This document shows, in pieces, positions 1-12,072 of a stretch of 64,000 nt of DNA. Every line of letters begins with the position of its first letter. Position 1 is the first letter of the stretch. The translations under genes and the position numbers were made by a program. This DNA is from Pelargonium cotyledonis (lineage: Eukaryota; Streptophyta; Magnoliopsida; Geraniales; Geraniaceae), in assembly GCA_036897625.1 (NCBI GenBank), contig JAYMTA010000002.1, positions 62,001 through 126,000 of the forward strand. Reading direction: 5' to 3'. Below the pieces are notes generated by a model. It ran no database searches and had not been told where the DNA came from. It saw only the letters and a program-made list of their open reading frames with translations.

Positions 1-594
1 TCGGATAGACCCTTAGGGCTGGCACCCCTTAGATTTAGTAGAGAGATCCCATAAACAAGGAAACCCATATATAATCTATAATTCTAGATATTCTTAAACT
101 ACGGGATCCGACTGGTTGTACAAAATGCTTTTTGGGGATTCACTTCAATTAGATTTGCTAGGGATTTCTATTATGATTACCTTTATTTTAATACGAAAAG
201 TTGAATAGGAAGAAATAGACTTTTTATACTATATTGTTACAAACAAATATATTAAAATTTATAACTAAGTGTCTCCTTATTGGTATTTCATCCATATAAG
301 ATATAAGAGTGGAATCCCCTACTAAAGCCAAATCCTAAGAATAAAGAGGAAGAGGTTTCTGGGCTATTGTTCTATTATTGAATTTTTGTAACATAAGTCA
401 TAAAACTAGCATTTGAATAAAAAAGATTCTAAGCGATACCTTGAGAGAAATAAATAGAACCCCTTTTGTGATTACTCTGAGTCAAAGCAAAGGAACTTTT
501 TAAGTTAGTGTAACAAAAACAAGAAAGCATTGCGGGGGCTTTATTATTCCACCTTATGCTTCAATAATTAGATAGAGAAGCTCGTAAAAGGCTA

Positions 595-650
595 CCTATT
601 TAGGGCTCGAACCCTTGGCTGTCTACTGGGTTTCAAGAAGAGGAAAAACT
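595..650 (-). pseudogene. Lone tRNA T-arm
   Basis: The minus strand reads CAAGGGTTCGAGCCCTAAA, a T-loop with a good GGG/CCC stem. The preceding TTGAAACCCAGTAGACAGCC could be part of an anticodon arm, but no complete fold is possible. Confidence 0.25.
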
Positions 651-3600
651 TTCTTTGTTTTATTTAAGGGTATTCCTGAAAGTTTTTTAAGCAGAGATTC
701 TAAGCAAAAAAGTCAAATAGAATTGCTCAACACTATAAGAATACCCTCGCCTGACTGTACCCAACATCCCTTGAGATTGAGTCAAACCTAGTAAAACAAC
801 CCGAAACTCTTACGACTGCACTTTTGAGCAAAACTTATAAGTGTACTAATAATACCTACTCGATTTGAACTCATAGCTTTCAGAGTACAAAAAAGATTCT
901 AATCTTGTGTGTAGCTAAGCGACGGGTCAACTTCACGATAAAGTAAGGGAGATGTTTTTCAAGTCTTAATATAGCGTTCACTACTCTGAGTTTCTGGGAT
1001 TTATTAGAATTCTAATTAGTCTTTTTATTTGGTTAGGTATCTCTATATTCGAATATGACAGACAGCCTTTTGAGACCGCGACTAAGTCAAAAAAATTTCT
1101 AGTTGTTTAGTTATGTATTTTCCGCATCTTTTTCATTTCAGTATACACCTATTTCTTAACTTCCTGGTTGGGTTTTTAATATAGTTTGCTCAAAATTGCT
1201 TATTCTAACAAGAGGTTTCTATTATACTCGAGGACCTTGTATATACGATAATCCAGTAAATTTAGAGGACCCTCTTAATTTATCAAACGCAAACCTGGAA
1301 AATCATATACTAATATGTAACGTAGCACTCTGCAATTAGTCATTTATAACTACGAAATTAAAAAGCTAGAATCTGGCTTTTGCGAGAAGGGTTTTCAGTA
1401 CTAACCTGTACTAACCCGCTGTTCTTTATACTTACTAAGCCCATAATGCAAAGACTTACTAATAAATCTTTACACAAGAATGTGGAAAAACAAGGCTTTA
1501 TCTTCATATTTATAGCACTCTTTACCCGATAGTCTGAGTTTAAACCCGGGTTAATCAAGTGTAAACCTCTTATAACGGATCAAAAAAGTGGTATTCCTTT
1601 TTTTAAGCAAGATCTCTTTTTCGTTTCTCCCTATTTTATTTAAGTCATTATAGTACTTTAGATTTCTGTTACAAAAGTGTGCACCCGTGTAATAAGAAGG
1701 AGCTGAGAGATATACAATTTATATCATGGATTAGTTCAAGACGGTGAACGAAAGAGAATTGCTCTACAATGACTCGACGCGAACCAACAGCCGTTTTCCT
1801 TTCTGAAGTTAAATTGGTGCTCATCTTGGGGACTAATAAGAAATTCTAATTATTGCTCTGAGTTACCAGGGTCTCACTGATGCTAGAAGGCATTTCTCAG
1901 AGATTCGATATTGAATTGAGGAGGAGAAAGGAATGCTTAGGTATTGGTAATTGCAAGTCGAACTATATTCGGCAGTTAAAATTGAATTAAACCGACCGCT
2001 TTTAGTTTAGTAAAAAGGAAGGCATAGGAAAAACGAAAGACTAAAAGGAACTGCTTACCACGGTCCGATGAAAGCAAAGTTATAAAAAGAAAGGATGATG
2101 ATTCAAATTGGCCCTACGTAATGGAGAGCTCTTTTTTACTATTGCTTAGTTAGGTGGACAACAATAGCTTACAATATAAAGATTCTCCAAAGTCTCGTAA
2201 GACGCAACAAAAGCGGACTCAAGAAATAAAGAAGTATTCCCGGGGGTTCGGGATTGCCGGAAATGCTCATCAGTCTCAGAAAAGAAATTTTAATAGCTAG
2301 GCTTTCTTTGATTGGATAAACTTAAGGACTACACGCGGATTTTGGATAAAGACACTATATTATTACTGAGCTCTGACTAGAACTTGGAAGTCGAAGTCTA
2401 AATATGGAGTCATTAATAGCACGAAATAAGATCCGCTCCCATCTCAGGATACGCTTTTTAATTTTAATAAAGAGTTACTAAATACTCAAAGATATCAAAC
2501 TTTATATCAGATAGGATCCTCAAAGGAGTAATGTTTATGAAAAGGGCCTCAGAGACACCGGTCAGATTCACTTAAACAGAATCATAATTGTTACAATAAA
2601 AGTAAGAAACCTGACAGAGTCTCTCTTCAATTTCTTAGAATAGCTAGTAAATTGACTCGACGAAGGGGTTACCGGAACTTTTATAACTGATGTAATGTTT
2701 CAAGCTAAGAAGATTTCCTTCTCATAATATGGGAATACTCAAAACACGACTAGTAGTAATATTAAAAACCGAACCGATAAAGCAGGAATTCCAAGGATTG
2801 TTTATACAATTTAAAAATGAAATTGACGGTTTGCGCTATCCTTAAATAAGTATCAAAAAACAGAAACATAAATTGAATGAAAAATAAGGAAAATTAGACA
2901 AGTTGGATTCAGAAAACCTACGAACATTAGGTAAAAGCTGGCATTCTTAATCACTTAGATACGGAGTTCTTAGCGAGAGTTTATAGTTTAGAGTATATGT
3001 TTTCCCATGTAGTAAGTATGTATATATTCTTTTAAGTATTTAAGTTAAGTATTTAAGTGGTCAAGCACTTAGCTCCTAAGGGAACGGTCAGAGGTTCAAA
3101 TTGAGTAAATTAGGGGTATCCTGTTATGAAATTCTAGCTTTCTCTTTGTTAAGTACTGTGGATATCCATACAAGAATTTATACCTATGGGGTATAATTGA
3201 ATGCCTTACTAACAATTCTAACAAATGTTGACAAGTAGTTAAAAGGGCCTTATGAAGATCAGATTATTATATCAAGTTTTTCAGTTTTATTTGTTGTTGT
3301 ATCAAACCTATGTTCAACTTATCGTGTGAAGTTTACTAGTTAGTGATGGAAGCGAGCGCCTTTCCCTAACCTAAGAAAGAGTCCTATTTTACCGTTTTTG
3401 CGGGCCTTCCTTTTATATGTCTCAGTAGCATATGCTAAGCTATTTGGCACTCTAGATCTTGGTTTGGATATAGTTTTTGCTGGGATTCTCAGTTACGAGT
3501 TCGTGCAAACCAACATGATCCTTTTAGTTGTAGTATAATGATGGGACCAACTTTGCTTAATAGAGTTCCGTATTAAAAACCTTATTATATAATTTTGAGT

Positions 3601-4324
3601 CTACACCAAAGTGATTACATTCACATATCTTAAACTGGAATGCCTATATACTTAGCTCAAAACCGAAACTCCTTTAATACCACCTTGTATCTTCTCTTTT
3701 AAAACCTATTTATATTCAATCTTGACTACTCTCAACTGATTTATACTGGAGCAATCCGCCTCGAACCTGCGCATGTACCAACAAGTAATACCTGTCTTAC
3801 CGTGAAAAAGCTGGAGTTTTGGATTATACTAGCTATGCTTATAGGGGCTTCAACTATCTTTGGAATTCATAACATAAGGCTGGGAATAAGTTCTATTTAA
3901 GTGATTAAACCCGCTTTTGCTACAATGTATAACATTAACTCTACTCGTATGCGCCTTCTTTAATGACAACCTTTCCCTCTCCTGAGTTTTACATGAAAAG
4001 GAATAGAGCCCCAGTTCAATTCAAACTAAAGACAAGGAAGTTGTTTTTAATGCAAGGCTTAAAAGCGTAATAAATTCCAAAAATCCTGTCACTGTTAAGG
4101 CAAAAGCGCTGAAAAACCCTGTATGATCCTTATTTACTTAGTAAACGTGGGTCTATATGTTACCTTTGTGTTTTCTTAGTTCCTTACTTCTTCTTCATAC
4201 TCTCTCTTAGAATAGGAACTCATTGACAGGGGAGTCTTCTCTAGCATGGTGGGCAAGTCCATGAAGAGGAGTCTTGAAAAGCATGTCAGCTAAGAGGATC
4301 AGTACCATATATTTGTGGTTTGTG
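651..4324. other. Noncoding stretch
   Basis: AT-rich sequence with stops in all frames. The longest open frame is 66 codons (1358-1558, minus) and resembles nothing known. The only structure noticed is the 13-bp tandem repeat at 3032. Bases 1-594, before the first T-arm, are likewise empty. Confidence 0.6.
3032..3057 (+). repeat. Tandem 13-bp repeat, two perfect copies
   Basis: The unit TTAAGTATTTAAG occurs twice in direct succession. A T-arm-like word, CAGAGGTTCAAATTGAG, follows at 3090-3106. Confidence 0.6.
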
Positions 4325-4391
4325 GAGTAAAGCTACATGGTTAGAGCACCAGTGAGTGGAATCTCAAGTCATAGGTTCAAGTGCATTTAGG
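4325..4391 (+). pseudogene. tRNA-like fragment
   Basis: AGCTACATGGTTAGAGCACC resembles a D-arm and AAGTCATAGGTTCAAGTGC a T-arm, in correct order and about the right distance. The intervening bases do not form a clean anticodon stem and the ends do not pair. Identity cannot be assigned. Confidence 0.3.
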
Positions 4392-4449
4392 AATTAAGAT
4401 ATCAAGAAAGTACAAGGCAGCTGCATCACTTTCCAAAGAACTCTATTGT

Positions 4450-4500
4450 CATGTGGTAAAGTGTTTTCTAAGTTAAGAGTTCGAATCCCGGTCACTCTTA
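4450..4500 (+). pseudogene. tRNA-like fragment
   Basis: ATGTGGTAAAG is D-arm-like and AAGAGTTCGAATCCCGGT carries the conserved T-loop. The space between is too short for a whole anticodon arm. It lies 60 bases after the preceding tRNA-like piece on the same strand. Confidence 0.3.
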
Positions 4501-4726
4501 AAAGATCTGGTCTAACCCTATTTAGTTAGTGCGCTACCCGATGCCAACAAAAGATGAGTCTTATCAAAAAGAAAAAACTTTTTTGTTTTGACTGAGGGAA
4601 GTGTCCCGACTAATTTCATGCTTTAATAATAAGTAGAGAAAGTTAGAATAAGAAGCTTAACATAAATATACCAAGTCAAGAAAAAGAAAGAAGTAACTTC
4701 CTTGCAGAAGGGCCTAGTATGTAATT

Positions 4727-4770
4727 ATTACAATGTTTGGGATTTGAACCTTGAGCCATGTCCTAAAAGA
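4727..4770 (-). pseudogene. Lone tRNA T-arm
   Basis: The minus strand reads GGCTCAAGGTTCAAATCCCAA, a consensus T-loop with partial stem. Upstream bases on that strand include an AGCTCTC word but no foldable anticodon arm. It is the third tRNA-like piece within 450 bases. Confidence 0.25.
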
Positions 4771-5673
4771 GAGCTTTGATATGTTTGGAGGAAATGGGAT
4801 AGCATGGCATAACTTCCCTCTTTGTCGATTTGAGACTCGGATTAAACTATGTAACTAAGCGAGAGCAGCTATTGCTATTTTTCATAACTGCCCCATTCAG
4901 GAGAGAGCTGCTCTTTTCTATCTTAAGTTAGCTTTACTCATCCTTATAAAAATCCATTAAAAAAACAATAGTAAGGGAATTCTGGTATCCTTCCCCTATT
5001 GCTAAGAGCTGAATCGATAGGGAAGACCTTGTTTATTTGACAAGAAGTTCTTATAATTCAATTTTTGTTTACGTATATGATAGCTTTTAATTCTAACCTG
5101 TTCCGGGGATTTAGAAAAACAGAGTTCAATTAAGGAAAATTGAATTTGTATGCCAACACTTTTAATAGTTTTTAGTAATAACGCAAGCCAATAGAAGAAG
5201 GAAGCAACCTCTTTTTTTTTTTTTTCAAAAAAGAAGTCCTTTCTTGGTTCAATGATTGAAAAGGCTCCCATGTTATCCCGGAATACACCCTTTTTATAAA
5301 ATTCTTCGGTTAATTCTTTCTCATATCTATATGCTTTTTACCCGTAGATTTATCAACTGTACTCAAGGAATACTCTTTTCTTGGACTCCTGACTAAGAGT
5401 TCCTAACAGGCTTAAAAAAGAGGGGCACCCTCCTCTTATAAGAAAAAGTCAAAGCTTTTTAACACCAAAAATGGGTTTACAAAGACTCCGCATAAGAATA
5501 TCTGTTTCTTATTTCTTTACTAGGTCCTTTAGAAAGTCAAGCTTTATTTGGAACTATAATAGAAATAAGAAGAATTTTTTTAGTGCTATTGCACTTTATT
5601 GACCACGCGAATTAAATATCCTAAATAGAGTATATAGAGTGTGGAGTAAAGGAGGACTCTCTTTATATGTTTT
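4771..5673. other. Noncoding stretch
   Basis: Holds an 89-codon open frame (5002-5271, minus) built around A/T homopolymers, which I treat as chance. Nothing else is seen. Confidence 0.55.
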
Positions 5674-5740
5674 TCCTCAATAGCTCAGTAGTAGAACATT
5701 GGGCTTTTCGCCTAACGGTCGCTGGTTCAAAAAGGGGCAT
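5674..5740 (+). pseudogene. trnK-UUU-like tRNA with damaged 3' end
   Basis: The first two thirds look like a tRNA: D-arm TAGCTCAGTAGTAGAACA, anticodon stem TTGGG/CCTAA (one G-U) and loop CTTTTCG, giving anticodon TTT (Lys). The stem is the same as in plant mitochondrial trnK, but position 37 is C where a purine is expected. The T-arm starts normally (CGCTGGTTCAA) and then runs into A and G runs that cannot close the T-stem, nor pair with the proposed acceptor TCCTCAA. The acceptor itself is more like trnN than trnK. I read it as a broken copy of the trnK family also seen at 7688-7756, 37536-37608 and 44691-44763. Confidence 0.6.
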
Positions 5741-6243
5741 AGAATAAAATCAGATTTTAGGTAGGTTGGGAATCTTACTTGTATTTGATATCTTCTAAGT
5801 TATTAAGTTCCTAGAATTTCTTTTCTAAATATAATAATAATAATACAGCTTTCATTTAATTTAAAACCCTTGAGAAAAAAAGAGAAAGAAGTCAAGAGTT
5901 TCCTTGAATATATCAACTGTTTATTTGCTTGTCATGAATCCGCGGGTTTACCCTTTTTGGTAATATATTCAAATAAGGTTAAGAGAAATCTCATAGTATA
6001 AAAGCTGACATAAGGATGCTCGGTTTTAATGTCCAACTAAACCTCTTTCTTGTTATGAAACAATAAATCCAGTTTTTAGTCTATGAATCCTTTCAATTTA
6101 CATGATATGATAAACTGCGTCATATAATGGTTACTTAATAATTGTTTCCCTTTTGCTTGAGATACGTACCTCGCACTGATTCAGAGTTTCCAAAGTAAGA
6201 AGTTTTCCTCTTAATTAGATAGCTGCCTTTCCTTTTGTCTTTA

Positions 6244-6266
6244 TAAGGAGCTCCCTTGTATAATGT
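6244..6266 (+). repeat. 23-bp direct repeat, copy 1
   Basis: TAAGGAGCTCCCTTGTATAA and the next three bases recur at 6577-6599 with 21 of 23 identical. Copy 1 includes the palindrome AAGGAGCTCC(C)TT. Confidence 0.55.
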
Positions 6267-6576
6267 GTATACTTGCCAAGTACCTGAGAAATTTAACTTA
6301 ATTAAGATAAGTTTCTATGTTAACACCTATATAAATGATATTTCCTGACTCCCCTTTTGTTATACTATTATATATACTTTCAGTGAAGGCTTGAACTTTA
6401 AGAGAGATTTGGTTATGAAAGAGGATTCCTGATGTGGCTATAGCTTTAATGTCTGTCAAGGATCAATCCTTGTTAAAATTCTTAATAGGTAATAGACTTT
6501 ACAAAATTTATACCTGTTAAACCCTTTTCCATGATGCTTGTGATTTATTCCCTGGTATCGTAGTAGCAGATTGATG

Positions 6577-6599
6577 TAAGGAGTTGCCTTGTATAATGT
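6577..6599 (+). repeat. 23-bp direct repeat, copy 2
   Basis: Second copy, 333 bases downstream of the first; two central bases differ and weaken the palindrome. The CCTTGTATAA part also occurs alone at 53847 and 57886. Confidence 0.55.
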
Positions 6600-7687
6600 C
6601 TTAAGTGGAAGGACTTAACTATATCTTTTTATTCAGAATCAATTAGAGTAAGACTGGAGGTGGGAAACCATAGACTATAAAATCGTATTAAAGACAGAAT
6701 AAGGAAATTAACTCTTTACAAAAAGTATTGGGTAACCCTTAATATAATCATCAGATTGCCTTTGATTGTGCTACTTGCTGCCTATTAGACTAACCGGATT
6801 CTTACTGGGGTCCTACGAAACAGCAACACTTCTTATGCCTTTTTTCCAGAGCTTTAAGGGCCTTGTTAGAAGACTAGTAGCAATCTAAAACAATATTTAG
6901 TTCAAAAAAGATATCCGATACTGACAAAGACTACTCTGTTTTTTCTATTTTAAAGTTAAATTTGTGTAATAGAAGTATAATAGAGAAAAATATAACATAA
7001 AAAGCTCCGTGAGGATAATTTTATAGTAATTCGAAGTACTACTAGATTGACCTAAAGAATTTTTCTAGTTTAGTTTTCATTTTTTATCAGCTACCCACAG
7101 TCAAACTCCCCCCTTACTGTCACGGCATTCTAGTATGGAGTTTATCCGAGATAGCAGCAGCCCTTTACTTTTTTGAGTAAGATTCATGACACAAAACATG
7201 TATATCTTCCAATTTTTTTGGCTTTGTTAAGATTCTGGGATAAAATGACAACAACCCGGCTTGTGTAAGCTCTACTAACTATATGTAATAAACTCCAACT
7301 TCTTACGGATAATGCTATCCTTATAAATCTAGCCAAAGCTAAATGCATAACTTAGGAACACTGAATATAAAGTTTTGATCTTCAAATAAGATTTCTCCTG
7401 GTAGCGGCACAAATAATATATCCTAAAAGATACCAAACCTATAAATAAAGTTTGTTTACATGACCTCCTACTTTATTTTTAAAAAGTGTATTATTCCCGC
7501 ATATAACACAATTGGAGCTTGTTTTGACTGATTTTCTTGTTTTGTTACTACTAGGTATTTTACAATACTTTGGTTTTCAAGACCAACTCCTGAGACCGCT
7601 CAGACAGCCATCCAGAATTTCTAAATAAATTAAAATACTCAAAATCCAACTTCGTTCTCATTACTTAAAGAAGTACGGACCCCTTTT

Positions 7688-7756
7688 TAAGTATAGCACG
7701 GATTGAACCTGCGACCGTTATATTAAACAATGTTCTACCGACTGAGCTATACACCC
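7688..7756 (-). pseudogene. trnK-like tRNA with shortened anticodon arm
   Basis: The 5' part GGGTGTATAGCTCAG and the 3' part GGTCGCAGGTTCAATCC match plant mitochondrial trnK-UUU as I remember it. The acceptor still pairs, with three G-U pairs (GGGTGTA/TATACTT). The anticodon arm is about four bases short: where trnK has a TTGGG/CCTAA stem around TTT, this copy has GTTTAATATAA, which forms no proper stem-loop. The T-loop side is also one base short (TTCAATCCGTGC). The total of 69 bases is below the usual 73. It is probably a decayed native trnK and not a working tRNA. Confidence 0.65.
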
Positions 7757-10700
7757 TGAAATAAATAGAAATAGGCTGGATTCTAACATTTACTTATAAT
7801 CGGACATGATTGATATAGTGGATATCATTTCTGTGTATAATAGCTGACTAAACCTTGCTGAAAAGCGAATAAAGTTTACAGAAATTCTGCAGGAATCCGG
7901 GGATTTACTCCAAAACACAGAATAATAACTTTTTGTCCTTAAAGATGTTGCATTTGATGAAAGCAGAACCCTTAACCGAAACCTGAAAATAAAAGGACTA
8001 GTTGACTACTAGCTCACTTTATACACCAAAGTAATCCCTCTTTTTAGATAGGAAAAGGTACGCTTAAGAAAATCAGATGAAAAGACTTCTAGAGTACTTA
8101 TAGTATATGGGGGTCTCTTGTTTAGCAAAGGCAGCCCTTATCTTTTCTTTAAGATGAATTCATTCTCATCTCAGCTAGGTAATTTAATCTTAGCCAAATA
8201 CTTTTAACTTAATACTCCACCAATGAAATACTGAGTTTAAACAAAGGGAGAAGCTCTTGAAAGGTTTTTCGATTCTTACTTTACAAAGACGAGCTAATAA
8301 AGAAAATCTTTTAAGTAATAGGAATCTAATCTTCTTAGTATGTCTGGGTGATAAGACAAATCAGCATACCTTTATCAGACCAAAGGATGCCCGGGCTGTG
8401 AGAGCGACCTTTCAGCGAAATTTAAACCATACCATGATTATCGTACTAAAAAGAATGACATATGGAAACCTCTTGGTTAGTACTTTTCCATTTTACTAAG
8501 ACTATTAAAAATCTAATATTTATGACTCAAGTCCAACAAGTTATAGGAACGCTTAGCTTATAGAATAACTGTTCTATACTTTTTCTCTAGGAAATTCATA
8601 GGTTGTAGTTCTGTTAAGAGCTCTCTTTCAAGTATATTACCTTAAGAGTTAGTTCTATAGTTAGGTTAGCAGGTTCATAAATGGAGTAAAGGAATACACA
8701 GTAGTAAGCAATATCGATATATAAGGACCCGACTTAACTTAAGGATTTCGACATGCTAGTACATTAATCATTTCTTATGCAACCCGGTAAAGACTCGCTC
8801 TGTTTATTACCAAGAAGTAAAAACTAAAGAAATTCTAGTTAAGTAGTCAGAAAAAAGAGTTTTCAGTACGAGGGAATAGGGTGTCTACTCATTTTGGGGG
8901 TAATCTCTTATACTATTCCATTTCCAGAAGTTTACTGCCCCTCTATACTCTAGATAAGTCAAAACTCTTGAAGCTGGAGTGTATAAGTTTTCAATTTTTA
9001 GTCAAGTTCTTGCAGCAGACACCCGTGTTGGATAAGAGCCCCCTATTATGCTCTTTCAAAACTTCTGCTTTCTAAATCGTTAGAGCTGTATTAATTAGAA
9101 GCCTGTGGAGAAGTACTATAATCAGACACTGTGCCTGCTGTAGATGCCTATTTTTTGTCAAGCAAGTAGATTAATTAAGAAAAAGAGTGAATAGTTTTTT
9201 CCAACCAAAAAGTCGAAGTTTATTTGTTTAATAAGAAAAACTAGAAACGCCCGGAGAAAGTACCCTTTATTAAGACCGCTCCCAAATAACCAGAATTATA
9301 TACAAAGCAATAGGACTGGACTAGCACCCGTCTAGATTAAGTAAGTTTCCTCTTTTTTCATTTACTTGTTTTACATATTCTCTTTAACAAAAGTTTTTAA
9401 TTCGGATACTACTTCTAATTAATTTTCAGTACTAAGTATATTTGCTTAGTATTCGCAACTACTCTGATAAAAAGTTTCAGCCCCCTAGTTTAAAAGTTCT
9501 ATTTCCTGAAGATTAAACCTAAAATCTCTGTATCTTTTTGTAAAGAAGAAATTCTGCTGATATTTAACACATTTGTTAGAATAGCTACGCTCAAAATAAA
9601 AATACATAAGAAATTTAGCTGAGCTTAACTCCTTTTTAATTGCATTAAGTCCATATATTTCAAGCAATTCCTATAAGAAAACTTAGAAGAATTTCCATCT
9701 ATTCTATTTCTTTGCTTTGGCAAGTCCCGATATCCAATTTTTAATATTTGTAGGGGCCTCCTATTTATTAATATTAGTGCTCTAAAGTATAAAAAACTTT
9801 TATTTACAAAAAGTAAAGGGAAATTCTACACACTAAATACAAAGAAATCTCTAAAGACACCTCAGTCTTACACCAACTTTTATACGTTTTACGTTAAAAC
9901 CATTAAATCTTATAAACACAAAAACCCAACAAAATTCATGAAAAGGAAAGATAGATTAAGCCAGTACTTTACTATTTGAAAGAACGACTTCTCCGCAATC
10001 AGTAAAACAAGTAATTCCAAGCCAATTAAGCATACCAGTTCTGGATTAATGAATCCTTATAAAGGAATTTTCCTAACTTTTAATTAAAATCAGGGGAGTT
10101 GTACGCACGGTAAGTGGGAAGCTTTGGTGCTGAGGTAGCTCTAGAGAGAACAATCCATACTATTAAAAAAGAAATGCTTTAGTTTTAAAAGGGATTCTAG
10201 TCTTAATAACCCTTTTACCTTAAAGAGATAGTCAAGTGTCCAAGGTGAGAATAAGACGTTACATTTTGCCTTGAATAACTTAACTTATCAAAAAAACTAA
10301 TTAAGTAAATTTTGGCAAGGGCTTTGAGAGATTCCTTTTTCTAATATCTAATATACCGAACTGGGTAAGTTTAATATATAGTCTTTGTGCTGCATATAAT
10401 TCTAAGTAGTTGTAACCCTTGTTTCCGATCCTTGCTAAAAAAATGGATAACATTCAAAGTCTGAGTTACGAGTTACTTTTCCTCGAAACTAATCTTTCCT
10501 CATTCAAATTCCTTTTTTGTAGTAATGCTTAACTTGTACTAAGGCTATCTCTTTACTTTTTTTTAGATAGTCGACCTTAATTTCTTATGAGGAACGGGGC
10601 CCTATCTTGAGTGAACTCAAAAGTAGTTGGTGTGCCAATAGCTTATCTAAATTACAAGGCAAAGTCTTTCAAACAACACTTTAAACTTAACGGGCAGAGA

Positions 10701-12028
10701 CTTGATCGATAATATGAAAAATTACCTGCTCCAGTCAAGAGAAACAAAAATAGAACTCCTAATTAAACAAAATTTGAAGGATTAGTTAAAAATTACTATT
10801 ACTTTGGAGAGTACATGGGCTCCAAAAACTCATAAAATAAATAGTATTGCAATTGTCCTCTTTATAAGACTAAACTAGGGGGGGTAGTCACACACACAAT
10901 TGATAATATTTTAACTTCCGTATTTTTGAGAGAAAGGCCATGCGTTATTTGCGAGTTGTGGATGCCTTTATTTTCTTTTTTTTAATATTCTGGTAGAGCC
11001 CAGTAGTTTCCCTTAATTAAGATTCAGTTGGAGTATAATCTAAGAAGTAAGTTTAGCATAGGATAAGGTGGGTCTTGTTGGTTTAAAATAACCTTACTCT
11101 TAGAAATGTAAAGGAATTCTATATAAGATATAAATCCCATTTGTAAAAAGGGGCAGCGCCTAGTTACTAGAGATACTCTTGAACTTTTCCAAGAACTTTC
11201 TTAGATATTATTAGAGGCGTTACTTAAGTAGAATTATATAGGGCCTATTCTTTACTAGGAGGATACATGAATTGACAAGTATACTAAAAAGGGGAATATA
11301 CTACACGAAATTCAATGGAATCGATTAAAAAGGAGCTCCTAGTTAATAGTAAAGGCTTACCTCTTTATCGTTTCATTTTTCTTATATAATTTTGATTTGC
11401 TTACAAGAAGTCTCGGGAATACCTATCAAGGTTAGGTAGGTTAGAAGAGTAGGAGTACAAAAGCTACAAGGACATGTAAGATCCAGACTCTAGTTCCAGG
11501 TAAATATTTAAAATAAGAAAGTAAAGAAGTTTTTAAAAGAAGATGTTAGTTATAGGGTTCTATCTAGAATACTTCCTACAATACACCTTCCTTCACTACG
11601 TTCCAGTCAGAAACAGTAACGTACTATCTACTTTATAAGGTTTCTTTTCTCTCTACAGTAAGAACAAGAGGTCTTATCCTTAACCAAGTCTTACTTTCTA
11701 TACTTATCTATTAATATCTATTAAACCCTTATTCCATTAATAAATACTTATAAAGAGATAGGAATACTAATACAATAACTACATTATAATAAGTATAATT
11801 ATAATACATATACTACTAACTTCTATACTGCCTATGAAGATGATAAGGAATACAATAGGGTAGTACAGAGGCTATAAGAAGACAATAGCCCATAGGAAGG
11901 GGTATAGCTCCTAAGAATAAGTAGAAGTAACTGAAAAAAGCACCCAGTAGGGGCCCGATTTCAAATTAAAACCTGGCACAAGACTTCTGTCTTAACTAAG
12001 TAAGTGAGGTATCTTATACTTTTAAGCT
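7757..12028. other. Noncoding stretch
   Basis: Open frames of 60 to 80 codons (8257-8499, 8881-9075, 9485-9667) are unrecognised and of chance length. Around 11.5-11.9 kb the strand becomes rich in short C/T and A/G runs. No RNA gene found. Confidence 0.55.
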
Positions 12029-12072
12029 GGAAAGGAAAAGGGATTAGAACCCCTTCAGTTTTCAAGAATCAC
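12029..12072 (-). pseudogene. trnS-UGA-like fragment
   Basis: The minus strand reads TTCTTGAAAACTGAAG, resembling the anticodon arm of mitochondrial trnS-UGA (CTTGAAAA loop), followed directly by GGGGTTCTAATCCC, resembling its T-arm. The long variable arm that should separate them is missing and the T-loop has a G/A to T change. I consider it a weak relic. Confidence 0.25.

Larger units (their letters stand above)
5741..7687. other. Noncoding stretch
   Basis: No open frame of note. Contains the 23-bp direct repeat pair at 6244 and 6577. Confidence 0.6.

Noticed and set aside
6268-6282. TTGCCAA loop on a short stem, like a trnG-GCC anticodon arm
   Set aside because: No D-arm or T-arm at the right distance.
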